Part shown: positions 24,208-32,641 of the stretch, one piece after another
Layout of the letters: each line of letters opens with the position of its first letter
Position numbering within the stretch: the stretch's first letter is position 1
From: Paenibacillus sp. BK033
Lineage (GTDB): Bacteria > Bacillota > Bacilli > Paenibacillales > Paenibacillaceae
Direction: 5' to 3'
Assembly (NCBI RefSeq): GCF_004345425.1
Contig: NZ_SLVP01000018.1
Location: 1 to 40,874, forward strand
DNA: 40,874 nucleotides
The notes under the pieces: model-generated
Told to the model about the DNA's origin: nothing
The model's input: only the letters and a program-made list of their open reading frames with translations
Databases searched by the model: none
Made by a program: the position numbers and the translations under genes

Positions 24208-24909
24208 TTATTTACCCGTTTGTTCTCTTCTCATCGCATTGTTTGTCGCAGGCTTGCCGTGGCGGCTTTGCAGCTCCGCCATGACGTCGTCAAGAGGCAG
24301 GCCGCGTTCCCGCAGCAGCACGAGCAGATGGAACAGCAGGTCGCTAGCTTCGGAGCGAAGCTCGTCGTTATCGCCGTTTTTGGCCGCGATAATCGCTTCG
24401 GTTGCTTCTTCCCCGACTTTTTTCAAAATTTTATCGAGGCCTTTCTCGAACAAATAAGTCGTGTAAGCCCCTTCCGGACGCTCCGCGTAACGCTCCGCGA
24501 TGACACCTTCGAGCTCGCCAAGAATGCCAAAGCGGTCATTGGCAGATGCCTTCGCAGAGTCGGCAGCCTTCTCGGCGCCAGACACTTCAATCTCGTTGAA
24601 GAAGCAGGAGTAGGAGCCGGTATGGCAGGCAGGACCCTTCTGATCGACGCGCACAAGCAGCGTGTCCGCATCGCAGTCATACGACATCGAACGGATCTGC
24701 TGGGTATGGCCGCTGGTTGCGCCCTTGTTCCACAGCTCGTTTCGGGAACGGCTCCAGAACCAGGTTACTCCCGACTCCGCCGACAGCTTCAGGGACTCCT
24801 TGTTCATATAAGCCAGCATCAGCACTTCCTTGCTCTGCGCGTCCTGCACAATAGCCGGAACAAGTCCGTCCTCGCTCCACTTGATAAGCTCTGCCAGTTG
24901 CTGTGTCAT
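24208..24909 (-). CDS. hisIE: bifunctional phosphoribosyl-AMP cyclohydrolase / phosphoribosyl-ATP pyrophosphatase
   Basis: This catalyses steps 2 and 3 of histidine synthesis in one 233-residue chain. HisI (about 1-110) shows MLAYMNKESL, FWSRSRNELW.KG.TSG and the zinc/catalytic ACHTGSYSCFF. HisE (about 125-215) is an all-helical MazG-like domain with YLFEKGLDKILKKVGEEATE and ELRSEASDLLFHLLVLL. The ATG overlaps the hisF stop by four bases (ATGA), so translation is coupled. Confidence 0.97.
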   Translation of the reverse strand: MTQQLAELIKWSEDGLVPAIVQDAQSKEVLMLAYMNKESLKLSAESGVTWFWSRSRNELWNKGATSGHTQQIRSMSYDCDADTLLVRVDQKGPACHTGSYSCFFNEIEVSGAEKAADSAKASANDRFGILGELEGVIAERYAERPEGAYTTYLFEKGLDKILKKVGEEATEAIIAAKNGDNDELRSEASDLLFHLLVLLRERGLPLDDVMAELQSRHGKPATNNAMRREQTGK

Positions 24910-25664
24910 CGTACTTCCACGCCTTTCTGTCTGAGATCATCCTTCACTTCGCGGATCGTCATTTCTTTGTAGTGGAAAATCGTCGCGGCAAGCCCCGCAT
25001 CCGCATGGCCTTCCTCGAACACATCGGAGAAGTGCTCAATCCGTCCCGCTCCGCCGGATGCAATGACCGGAATGCCAACCGAATCCGATACCGCGCGGGT
25101 TAGCTTCAGATCAAATCCGTCCTTGGTGCCGTCCGCATCCATGCTTGTTAGCAGAATCTCGCCTGCCCCAAGGCGTTCGATTTCGCGCGCCCACTCCAGC
25201 ACCTTAATGCCCGTTTCCTTGCGGCCGCCATGCGTGAATACTTCCCACTCGCCCCAAGCTTCGTTGTACTTCGCGTCGATGGCTACAACAATGCATTGCG
25301 AGCCGAATTTGCGGGCGCCGTCGCTGACAAGGGAAGGATTCAGAACCGCCGCCGTGTTGATCGCGATTTTGTCCGCGCCTGCGCGCAGGATCCGCTTCAT
25401 ATCGTCAACATGGGAGATCCCGCCGCCAACCGTAAACGGAATCGTAATTTCTCCGGCCGTCCGCTTCACAACCTCAATCATTGTCGCACGGCCTTCGACC
25501 GAAGCCGAAATATCGAGGAAAACCAACTCGTCGGCGCCCTCCTGATCGTAAGTGGACGCAAGCTCAACCGGATCCCCCGCATCGCGCAGGTTCACGAAGT
25601 TGACTCCTTTGACAACCCGTCCGTCCTTCACGTCCAGACATGGAATAATACGTTTCGCCAGCAT
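24906..25664 (-). CDS. hisF: imidazole glycerol phosphate synthase, cyclase subunit
   Basis: With HisH it forms imidazole glycerol phosphate and AICAR from PRFAR. The 252-residue TIM barrel has the catalytic Asp in IIPCLDVKDGRVVKGVNF and the second in SMDADGTKDGFD, plus PFTVGGGI and PVIASGGAG phosphate loops. GAGGGGAGC precedes ATG 25664. The sequence is clearly HisF, not HisA. Only 49 bases separate it from hisH, so the hisA usually found here is absent. Confidence 0.98.
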   Translation of the reverse strand: MLAKRIIPCLDVKDGRVVKGVNFVNLRDAGDPVELASTYDQEGADELVFLDISASVEGRATMIEVVKRTAGEITIPFTVGGGISHVDDMKRILRAGADKIAINTAAVLNPSLVSDGARKFGSQCIVVAIDAKYNEAWGEWEVFTHGGRKETGIKVLEWAREIERLGAGEILLTSMDADGTKDGFDLKLTRAVSDSVGIPVIASGGAGRIEHFSDVFEEGHADAGLAATIFHYKEMTIREVKDDLRQKGVEVR

Positions 25665-25713
25665 CTCGTGAATGCTCCCCTCTCGTTCTTGCTTTTAGAA
25701 AAACCGATCTATA

Positions 25714-26337
25714 TTATCGTTGCGTTACCGGGCTTCCCGTTAACGCAAGGAAATTGCCAAGCAGCTTTATGCCAAGGTCACTGCTTTTCTCCGGATGGAA
25801 CTGCATGCCGTACACGTTGTCCCGTCCGACAATAGCCGTTACCTGCTGATAGTAATCCGTTGTTGCCAGAAGGTCGCTTGCGACCTCGGGTTTCGCGTGG
25901 AAGGAGTGTACGAAGTAGACATGGCCTTCCTCGAGACCTTTGAACAGCGGGCTTTCGGACTGCAGGAAGCTCAGCTTGTTCCAGCCCATATGCGGCACTT
26001 TGTAATCGCCTTGGAAGCGGATAACCTTGCCCGGGAGCAGGTTTAAGCCCTCATTTACGCCATGCTCCTCGCTTTGGCTGAACAAGAGCTGCATGCCAAG
26101 GCAAATGCCAAGCAGCGGCTTGCCGGATGCTGCGTAGCCTATAGTCACTTCATCCAGCTTCGTCTCGCGAAGATTTTCCATCGCGTCCCCAAACGCGCCT
26201 ACGCCCGGGAGGATCGCTCCGTCAGCGGCTGCGATAACGGACGGATCAGCCGTTACAACCGCTTCGTACCCCAGACGCTCCACAGCTTTGCTTACGCTGT
26301 GCAAATTGCCCATGCCGTAATCGATGATCGCGATCAT
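25714..26337 (-). CDS. hisH: imidazole glycerol phosphate synthase, glutaminase subunit
   Basis: This is a class I glutamine amidotransferase that passes ammonia to HisF. The 207 residues begin MIAIIDYGMGNLHSV; the start at ATG 26337 is one base after the hisB stop, while a longer frame of 22 codons runs back into hisB. The catalytic Cys lies in GICLGMQLLF, and His and Glu in MQFHPEKSS. Confidence 0.97.
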   Translation of the reverse strand: MIAIIDYGMGNLHSVSKAVERLGYEAVVTADPSVIAAADGAILPGVGAFGDAMENLRETKLDEVTIGYAASGKPLLGICLGMQLLFSQSEEHGVNEGLNLLPGKVIRFQGDYKVPHMGWNKLSFLQSESPLFKGLEEGHVYFVHSFHAKPEVASDLLATTDYYQQVTAIVGRDNVYGMQFHPEKSSDLGIKLLGNFLALTGSPVTQR

Positions 26338-26338
26338 G

Positions 26339-26935
26339 CTACAGCACTCCTTTCGTTGAAGGCACTCCTTGTACACGAGGATCGATGGTAGTTGCTTCGT
26401 CAATCGCGCGTCCCAGGGCTTTGAACACCGCTTCGATCATATGATGCGTGTTCTTGCCGTAGTGAACGATGACGTGCAGCGTGATGCGCGCTTCCAGCGC
26501 AAGCTTCCACAGAAACTCGTGAACCAGCTCCGTCTCGAAGCTGCCGACTTGCGCCGAAGGATATTCCGCTCGGTATTCAAAGTGCGGACGGTTGCTGACG
26601 TCGACGATGACTTGCGCCAGCGCCTCATCCATCGGTACGAATACGCTCGCATAACGCTTAATTCCGCGTTTGTCCCCAAGCGCCTCACGCAAAGCTTGAC
26701 CAAGGCAGATACCGATATCCTCTACCGTGTGGTGGTCATCGATTTCAATGTCACCGCGTGCTTCTACCGCCAGGTCGAATTGGCCATGCTTCGTGAACAG
26801 GTCAAGCATATGATTCAAAAATGGCACATCCGTCTCGAGTTTCGTTTCGCCGCTGCCGTCAACCGCAAAGCTCAGCTTAATGTCCGTTTCGTTCGTTTTG
26901 CGCGCGATTTCCGCTTTCCTTTGTGTATCCGCCAC
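26339..26935 (-). CDS. hisB: imidazoleglycerol-phosphate dehydratase
   Basis: It dehydrates imidazole glycerol phosphate to imidazole acetol phosphate. The 198 residues are the monofunctional form. Metal motifs DDHHTVEDIGICLG and HMIEAVFKALGRA are present. GTG 26935 (MADTQRKAEI) is preferred, with AGGA seven bases upstream; TTG 26941 would be too close to that site. Confidence 0.96.
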   Translation of the reverse strand: MADTQRKAEIARKTNETDIKLSFAVDGSGETKLETDVPFLNHMLDLFTKHGQFDLAVEARGDIEIDDHHTVEDIGICLGQALREALGDKRGIKRYASVFVPMDEALAQVIVDVSNRPHFEYRAEYPSAQVGSFETELVHEFLWKLALEARITLHVIVHYGKNTHHMIEAVFKALGRAIDEATTIDPRVQGVPSTKGVL

Positions 26936-26980
26936 TTGCAATTCCTTCTTTCTATTATGAATGGTTATGATCGCTGCCTA

Positions 26981-28267
26981 TTACTTGCCTTCCTGCTCCA
27001 GACGAATCTGAATGGCGCGGGCATGCGCCTCCAGCCCTTCATGACGCGCAAGCGTCATAATGCTGTTACCGTTCTTCAGCAGCGCTTCCTTGCTGTAGTA
27101 GATAAGGCTCGATTTCTTCAGGAAATCGTCCACGTTCACCGGCGAGGAGAAGCGCGCGGTTCCGTTCGTCGGGATAATATGGTTAGGTCCGGCAAAATAA
27201 TCGCCAACCGGCTCCGAGCTGTATGGTCCCAGGAAAATCGCGCCGGCGTTCTCGATCAGGCCAAGGAGGCTCATCGGATCGGCCGTCAGCACTTCCAAGT
27301 GCTCCGGTGCCAGCTTGTTTACAACATCGATGCCCGCTTCGACCGATTCCACGAGCAGCACAGCCCCATAGCTGTCGATGGATGCGCGCGCGATCGCCTC
27401 GCGCGGCAGAGCGACAAGCTGACGCTCCACCTCGGCGGCTACCGCTTCCGCGAGCGTCTCCGAAGGCGTTACGAGGATTGCCGATGCCATCTCGTCATGC
27501 TCGGCCTGCGACAGCAGGTCGGCCGCGATATACGAGGCGTTGGCGCCTTCGTCGGCCAGCACAACGATCTCGCTTGGGCCGGCGATACTGTCGATGTCAA
27601 CGGCGCCGAATACCGCCCGCTTCGCCAGCGCGACATAGATGTTGCCCGGTCCGCAAATCTTGTCGACCGGAGCGATCGTTGCCGTGCCGTAAGCGAGCGC
27701 GGCAATCGCCTGCGCGCCGCCGACCCGGTACATTTCCTTCACGCCCGCTTCCGCGGCGGCTACGAGAATATACGGGTCGATGCCCTCCTTGCCTCCGGTT
27801 GCAGGCGGCGTCACCATTACAATTTCCGGCACGCCGGCTACTTGCGCCGGAATGACGTTCATCAGCACGGACGACGGGTACGCCGCCTTGCCTCCGGGCA
27901 CGTATACGCCGACCCGCTTCAGCGGCCGGAGTATCTGCCCGAGCATCGTACCGTCCGGCTGCAGATCCATCCACGAGTTGCGCTTTTGCTTCTCGTGGAA
28001 TACGCGAATGTTCACGGCGGCCTCGCGGATCGCCGTGAGAAACGCGGCGTCCACCTTCCCGTACGCCGCCTGAATCTCCTCCTGCGTCACGCGAAGCGAC
28101 GACGCATCGATCCGGACGCGGTCCAGCTGCTCCGTGTAGCGCAGCAGAGCCGCATCCCCTTCCGTCTTGATCGCTTCGACGATCTGACGGACCGTTTCAT
28201 TTTGCTCCGGCGTTCCGTACTCCACCTCGCGCTGCAGCCCAAACTGCTCCGCCTTCATAATCCGCAT
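26981..28267 (-). CDS. hisD: histidinol dehydrogenase
   Basis: It catalyses the two final oxidations to histidine with NAD and zinc. The 428 residues are full length. Seen here: GVYVPGGKAAYPSSVLMNVIPAQVAGV, MYRVGGAQAIAALAYGT, DKICGPGNIYVALAKR, SIAGPSEIVVLAD, and the ligands in LSQAEHDEMASAILVT and LAPEHLEV. It lies between hisG and hisB with short gaps. Confidence 0.98.
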   Translation of the reverse strand: MRIMKAEQFGLQREVEYGTPEQNETVRQIVEAIKTEGDAALLRYTEQLDRVRIDASSLRVTQEEIQAAYGKVDAAFLTAIREAAVNIRVFHEKQKRNSWMDLQPDGTMLGQILRPLKRVGVYVPGGKAAYPSSVLMNVIPAQVAGVPEIVMVTPPATGGKEGIDPYILVAAAEAGVKEMYRVGGAQAIAALAYGTATIAPVDKICGPGNIYVALAKRAVFGAVDIDSIAGPSEIVVLADEGANASYIAADLLSQAEHDEMASAILVTPSETLAEAVAAEVERQLVALPREAIARASIDSYGAVLLVESVEAGIDVVNKLAPEHLEVLTADPMSLLGLIENAGAIFLGPYSSEPVGDYFAGPNHIIPTNGTARFSSPVNVDDFLKKSSLIYYSKEALLKNGNSIMTLARHEGLEAHARAIQIRLEQEGK

Positions 28268-28312
28268 AAGCTATCGTCCCCTTCCTCACCTTTATCCTTT
28301 ATGTCCAGCGTG

Positions 28313-28957
28313 TTAGACCTTAGCCGCAATCGTATCCTGCAGGCGGTCGCACAAGCTTTGAATCGCTTCGTTCTTCATCCGGTAGCTGACGCGGTTAGCG
28401 ATCAGACGACTTGTAATCGGGAAGATGGGCTCCATCTCGACAAGTCCGTTCTCGCGCAGCGTCTGGCCCGTTTCCACCATATCGACGATACGGTCGGCCA
28501 GACCGATAAGCGGTGCCAGCTCAATCGAGCCGTTCAGCTTAATGACCTCCACCTGTTGACCGAGCTCGCGGAAATATTGCGAAGCTACGTTGGGATACTT
28601 CGTAGCTACCCGCGGGTTAATAACCGGCTTCCAGTCCGCTAATCCGATAACGGACATGCGGCATTTCGCGATGCCAAGATCCAGCAGCTCGTAGACGTCC
28701 TTATTTTCCTCCATGAGCACGTCCTTGCCCACAATCCCGATATCGGCAACGCCGTACTCCACGTAAGTCGGAACGTCAACCGGCTTCGCCATAATAAATT
28801 CCATGCCCACTTCGGGGAGCTCGATAATCAGCTTGCGCGTATCGTCGAAGTCGCTCGGGATCGGCAGACCCGCTTCGCGGAACAGCTTTGATGCCTGCTT
28901 GTAGATGCGGCCTTTCGGCATCGCAACCTTTAAAATGTCTTTTTTCGCTTCGCTCAT
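28313..28957 (-). CDS. hisG: ATP phosphoribosyltransferase, short form
   Basis: It makes the first committed step, joining ATP and PRPP. The 214 residues are the short HisG without the regulatory domain, which needs HisZ. Marks: VAMPKGRIYKQA at the start, and ELNGSIELAPLIGLADRIVDMVETG.TL for PRPP binding. Its ATG overlaps the hisZ stop by four bases, and AGGAGG lies upstream. The nearby prs may supply PRPP. Confidence 0.97.
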   Translation of the reverse strand: MSEAKKDILKVAMPKGRIYKQASKLFREAGLPIPSDFDDTRKLIIELPEVGMEFIMAKPVDVPTYVEYGVADIGIVGKDVLMEENKDVYELLDLGIAKCRMSVIGLADWKPVINPRVATKYPNVASQYFRELGQQVEVIKLNGSIELAPLIGLADRIVDMVETGQTLRENGLVEMEPIFPITSRLIANRVSYRMKNEAIQSLCDRLQDTIAAKV

Positions 28958-30177
28958 TGCCTGTTGCCTCCTGTCGCCTTATCCACGCCGCCGATGAACG
29001 GCAGTCCCTTCGTATATGTCACGCCTTTATAAGTAAACGAGCCTTCGCTAAGCTCTTTCCAATCCTCTGCTGTCATACGCTCCGTGATAACGGCTGTTCC
29101 CTTCTCGCGAAGCTGCTGCGCTTCTGCCAAAGCCTCTGCACGGCCTTCGCCGTCATAACCGATCAGGACGCGCGTAGCGCCAGCCGTGTCCTCTTCCGCT
29201 CCAATCAGCTCCAGGATACGCGTGGTTTTCAGCGCAAAGCCCGTAGCCGGCGCCGGACGCCCGAACTGGCTGAGCAGATTGTCGTAACGCCCGCCGCTTG
29301 CCACCGGGAAGCCAAGATCCGCCGCGTAGCCCTCAAACGTCATGCCGGTATAGTAAGAGAAATCGCCAATCATGGTCAGATCGATCAAAACATGCTCGCA
29401 TACGCCGTATGCTTTCAGCACGTCCCATATTTCGCACAGGTGGCGGATCGACTGCTGGGCCGTCGCATCAGCGCTAAGCTGCAGCGCCTGCTCGCAGATC
29501 TCCTGGCCGCCGCGCAGACGAAGGATTCCTTCCAGCTCGCGTTGAACCGGCTCTTCCAGCTCAAGCCCTCGCAAGCTTTCCCGGTAACCGACATAATCGC
29601 GGTTCAACAGGCAGGCTTTCAGCTGCTCCTGTGCTTCGTCGCGTCCTGCCAGCGTCTCTTCGAACAAGCCGTTCAGGAAGCCGACATGGCCGATTGCGAT
29701 TTTGAACCGGTCAACGCCTGCCGCCTTAAGCGAGGCGATAGCCAGTGCCACCACTTCCGCATCGGCCTCCGCGGACGCATCGCCAACAAGCTCCACCCCT
29801 GTCTGGAAGAATTCCGCCTCGCGTCCCGACTCTTCTTCAATCGAGCGGAATACGTTGCCGTGATAGGACAAACGAAGGGGGAACTGCGATTCCTTCAGCA
29901 GCGAAGATACCACGCGCGCAATCGGAGCTGTCATATCCGAACGCAGCACTAGTGTTGTACCCCGGTTATTGAGCAGCTTGAACAGCTTCTGGTCCGATGT
30001 CGAGCTCGCGACGCCTACCGTGTCATAGTATTCCATTGTTGGAGTAATAATTTGTTCGTAGCCCCAGCCTTTCATGCAGGCCAGCACATCGCGTTCAATA
30101 TGGCGCAGCTTCGCTACCGCGCCGGGAAGATAATCTTTTACGCCAATCGGCTTCTCAAAAACTTTAGGTTTGGACAT
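28954..30177 (-). CDS. hisZ: ATP phosphoribosyltransferase regulatory subunit
   Basis: HisZ is a catalytically inactive histidyl-tRNA synthetase homologue that combines with short HisG and makes it sensitive to histidine. The 407 residues show the class II synthetase fold (GVKDYLPGAVAKLRHIE; RSDMTAPIARVVSS; EFFQTGVELVGD; SYYTGMTFEGY; ASGGRYDNLLSQFG). It lacks the anticodon-binding domain of a true synthetase. AAGGTG stands seven bases before ATG 30177. It is the first his gene. Confidence 0.97.
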   Translation of the reverse strand: MSKPKVFEKPIGVKDYLPGAVAKLRHIERDVLACMKGWGYEQIITPTMEYYDTVGVASSTSDQKLFKLLNNRGTTLVLRSDMTAPIARVVSSLLKESQFPLRLSYHGNVFRSIEEESGREAEFFQTGVELVGDASAEADAEVVALAIASLKAAGVDRFKIAIGHVGFLNGLFEETLAGRDEAQEQLKACLLNRDYVGYRESLRGLELEEPVQRELEGILRLRGGQEICEQALQLSADATAQQSIRHLCEIWDVLKAYGVCEHVLIDLTMIGDFSYYTGMTFEGYAADLGFPVASGGRYDNLLSQFGRPAPATGFALKTTRILELIGAEEDTAGATRVLIGYDGEGRAEALAEAQQLREKGTAVITERMTAEDWKELSEGSFTYKGVTYTKGLPFIGGVDKATGGNRQ

Positions 30178-30212
30178 CTCTATTCACCTTCAAATACTTT
30201 AGTATATTAAAG

Positions 30213-30236
30213 TGCTACCATGTTACCATACTACCA
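30213..30236 (-). repeat. three tandem 8-bp repeats in the his leader
   Basis: On the plus strand TGCTACCA-TGTTACCA-TACTACCA; on the minus strand TGGTAGTA-TGGTAACA-TGGTAGCA. They lie 36-59 bases before hisZ, next to TATACT (about 30201-30206), which may be a -10. They could be operator half-sites, but this is inference. There is no T-box motif visible in 30178-30404. Confidence 0.6.
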
Positions 30237-30334
30237 AAATAAAATGTTAGTCGTAATATTAGCATGAACATCCGCTTCCGTCAAGGTGAAACGGCTCCAC
30301 CGTCCCAGGGCGGAGACTTAATATCCAGCAAGAA

Positions 30335-30380
30335 AGCCCCGCTATCCGCTCCCTCAAGAGATTCGAATAGTGAGGCTTTT
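30335..30380 (-). terminator. terminator of the yvoF-ppaX-lgt-hprK group
   Basis: AAGCCTCACTATTCG pairs with CGGATAGCGGGGCTT (14 of 15 positions, with G-U) around a loop of about 15 bases. On the minus strand it is followed by TCTTGC. It lies between the acyltransferase gene and hisZ. The T tract is short on the minus strand; on the plus strand TTTTCCCCTTT follows. Confidence 0.6.
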
Positions 30381-30404
30381 CCCCTTTGGGCCCGCTGCCG
30401 GCCG

Positions 30405-30935
30405 CTATGATCTCAGCAAGACCCGCTTGTCTTCATCCTTGTGCTCTTTAGCGTCCGGCCGCCTGATCTCCCGAATCGGATTGCCGCCCACAAACGTATT
30501 CGCGGGCACATCCTTATGAACGACCGAACCCGCTGCAACAACGGCATTATCCCCAATCGATACGCCGGGCAAGATGGTGGAGTTAGCGCCAATCATCACA
30601 TTAGAGCCAATCTTTACGGCGCCGAGCCGGTATTCCTTGATTAAATATTCGTGGGTCAAAATCGTTGTATTATAGCCGATGATCGTATTGTCCCCGACTT
30701 CAATCCGTTCCGGAAAGAAAACATCCACCATCACCATCAGGGCAAAAGCGGTTTGCTTCCCAACCTTCATGCCAAGGATGTTGCGGTAGATCCAATTCTT
30801 CACCCTCAGCTCGGGACAGTACCGTGCTGCCTGGATAGCGACAAAATTACGTACCGCCTTAAACCGGCTAACCGTTCGGTACATCTGCCATAGGGCATTA
30901 GGCCCTTCTACCGGATAACGCTCCACGTTCCGCAC
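30405..30935 (-). CDS. acyltransferase, left-handed beta-helix (YvoF-like)
   Basis: This 176-residue protein has a hexapeptide-repeat acetyltransferase domain, residues about 70-165 (VMIGANSTILPGVSIGDNAVVAAGSVV.KDVPANTFVGGNPIREI). It is expected to use acetyl-CoA; the acceptor is unknown. GTG 30935, with GGAG 10 bases upstream, is preferred to an ATG 17 codons earlier that overlaps ppaX. The Bacillus gene yvoF occupies the same place between ppaX and hisZ. Confidence 0.9.
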   Translation of the reverse strand: MRNVERYPVEGPNALWQMYRTVSRFKAVRNFVAIQAARYCPELRVKNWIYRNILGMKVGKQTAFALMVMVDVFFPERIEVGDNTIIGYNTTILTHEYLIKEYRLGAVKIGSNVMIGANSTILPGVSIGDNAVVAAGSVVHKDVPANTFVGGNPIREIRRPDAKEHKDEDKRVLLRS

Positions 30936-30939
30936 AGGG

Positions 30940-31593
30940 CTATCGCTCCATTCCCGCGAATGCGTACAACTCGCGCATATCGTCAATGATATACCGCGCT
31001 CCGTTCTCCTTCAGCAGCTCCCCGCCTTTAAGCGACCAGGCTACGCCAACGGGAATAACGCCCGCTTCCTTGGCGGAGATCATGTCAACCGCGCTATCGC
31101 CGATCATAATCGTTGTGGCCGGGTCCGCGTTAAGCAGCTCCAGAGCCATTAGAACCGGTTCCGGATGCGGCTTAGGATTAACGACATCGTCCACCGTCAC
31201 AAACGCGTCAACATAATCATACAGACCGCAAAACTTCATTCCCCGCTCCGTCGACATCCGAATCTTGGTTGTAACCACGCCAATTCGAATGCCCTGCTCA
31301 TGCAAAGTCTTCATAACCTCGTTCGTATAAGGAAACGGCCGCAGCAGCTCGTCATGAAGCTTTGTATTTACCGTGCGGTAGGCCTTGATCAGATGCTCCA
31401 CATCCGTAAGACCCGTAAAATTCCGAAATTGCGCTTCAAGCGTAAGACCCATGCTCGGAATAATATGCTCTCTCCCGAACCCCTCGGGTACCAGGCCTTG
31501 CAACGACTCCATGAAAGAGCGGATAATCAGCTCATTCGTATCCATAATCGTGCCATCCAGATCGAATAGCATCGTTTTAATATTGCTCGTCAT
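30940..31593 (-). CDS. ppaX: pyrophosphatase PpaX (HAD family)
   Basis: PpaX hydrolyses the pyrophosphate released when HprK removes phosphate from Ser46 of HPr, and may pull that reaction. The 217 residues show HAD motifs: LFDLDGTIMDT (nucleophile Asp and acid/base Asp), VVTTKIR, and GDSAVDMISAKEAG. The start ATG 31593 has AGGAG 11 bases upstream; GTG 31605 overlaps that site. The hprK-lgt-ppaX order supports the assignment over a generic phosphoglycolate phosphatase. Confidence 0.93.
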   Translation of the reverse strand: MTSNIKTMLFDLDGTIMDTNELIIRSFMESLQGLVPEGFGREHIIPSMGLTLEAQFRNFTGLTDVEHLIKAYRTVNTKLHDELLRPFPYTNEVMKTLHEQGIRIGVVTTKIRMSTERGMKFCGLYDYVDAFVTVDDVVNPKPHPEPVLMALELLNADPATTIMIGDSAVDMISAKEAGVIPVGVAWSLKGGELLKENGARYIIDDMRELYAFAGMER

Positions 31594-31623
31594 TCTTACG
31601 TTCACTCCTACTGCTGTTAAGAC

Positions 31624-32586
31624 TTACAGGTTGTCCGTTTTAGCGTCGGCTACGGGCGCCGACACCTCCTTTGTGGATACAATCGGATCATTGTAACGGA
31701 CAGATGCCGATCCGTTCACGCGGCGGACAACGATAAAAATCACGGCCGCAATAACGAGCAATACCGCAAGCAGCTGCGAGATCCGTACATCGCCATACGC
31801 CGGATCAAGGAAGCCTTGCTCGAACCCGAACCAAGTCATTGGCGTCCACAGAGCATCCATCAGGGAACCCAGTGCTCCCGGGCCTTGGAAGGCCAAGCTG
31901 TCCGTGCGGATGCCTTCGATGAAGAAGCGTCCGATGGAGTACCAGATGAAGTAGATCGCTACAAGCTCACCGGCGCGGAGGAATTTCTGACGGCGGATGA
32001 CAAGCAGAATAATAAGGCCTACCAAGCTCCAGAGCGATTCGTACAAGAATGCCGGGTGGTGATAGACGCCTTCGCTTGCGACATACATTTGATTGACAAT
32101 AAAATCAGGCAGATGCAGCGTATTCCGCAGGAAGCTCTCATCCACCGGACCACCATACGCCTCCTGGTTCATGAAGTTGCCCCAGCGTCCAATCATTTGA
32201 CCGGCAATAAGCGCCGGCGCGCAAATATCTACCAGCCGCCAGAACGGATACCCTTTATAACGGAAGTAGAAAAATCCGCACAGAAAAGCCCCGATCAAGG
32301 CGCCGTAGATCGCAATCCCGCCGTTCCAGATTTTGAAAACGTCCACGAAATTGTTCTTGTACTCATCCCAGGTGAACGCCACATAATAAATTCTCGCGCA
32401 GATGACGGCCGACGGCACGCCAAGCAGCAGCAGATCCATGAAAAACTCCGGCTTGATGCCGAATCTTTTTCCTTCCTGTACGGCGAGCAGCAAGCCAACC
32501 AAAGCCGCCGTACCGAGAATGATCCCGTACCAACGCACATGAATGTCCCCGATGGAAAATGCCGTTGGATCAATTAACAAATTCAT
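31624..32586 (-). CDS. lgt: prolipoprotein diacylglyceryl transferase
   Basis: It attaches diacylglycerol to the lipobox Cys of prolipoproteins in the membrane. The 320 residues show about seven hydrophobic segments and the Lgt signature GQMIGRWGNFMNQEAYGGP, with an early VRWYGIILG motif. The C-terminal tail (about 295-320) is soluble and longer than usual. AAGGAG precedes ATG 32586. It follows hprK by 55 bases. Confidence 0.97.
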   Translation of the reverse strand: MNLLIDPTAFSIGDIHVRWYGIILGTAALVGLLLAVQEGKRFGIKPEFFMDLLLLGVPSAVICARIYYVAFTWDEYKNNFVDVFKIWNGGIAIYGALIGAFLCGFFYFRYKGYPFWRLVDICAPALIAGQMIGRWGNFMNQEAYGGPVDESFLRNTLHLPDFIVNQMYVASEGVYHHPAFLYESLWSLVGLIILLVIRRQKFLRAGELVAIYFIWYSIGRFFIEGIRTDSLAFQGPGALGSLMDALWTPMTWFGFEQGFLDPAYGDVRISQLLAVLLVIAAVIFIVVRRVNGSASVRYNDPIVSTKEVSAPVADAKTDNL

Positions 32587-32641
32587 TGTTCCGTGCTCCT
32601 TCTATAATAGGTCTATTCCTGAATTCCATTCCCTGAAACGA

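Noticed and set aside
25665..25713. Remnant of hisA between hisH and hisF
   Set aside because: The 49 bases hold only a ribosome binding site and A/T-rich sequence; no HisA residues can be read in any frame.
26369..28642. A 757-codon open frame on the plus strand across hisB, hisD and hisG
   Set aside because: It is a shadow of well-recognised his genes, very rich in Arg and His, with no ribosome site or known domain.
30237..30404. Possible T-box leader of the his operon (GGACGGTGGAGCCG on the minus strand)
   Set aside because: It lacks the AGGGTGGNACCGCG core and a convincing specifier and antiterminator; the resemblance is partial.
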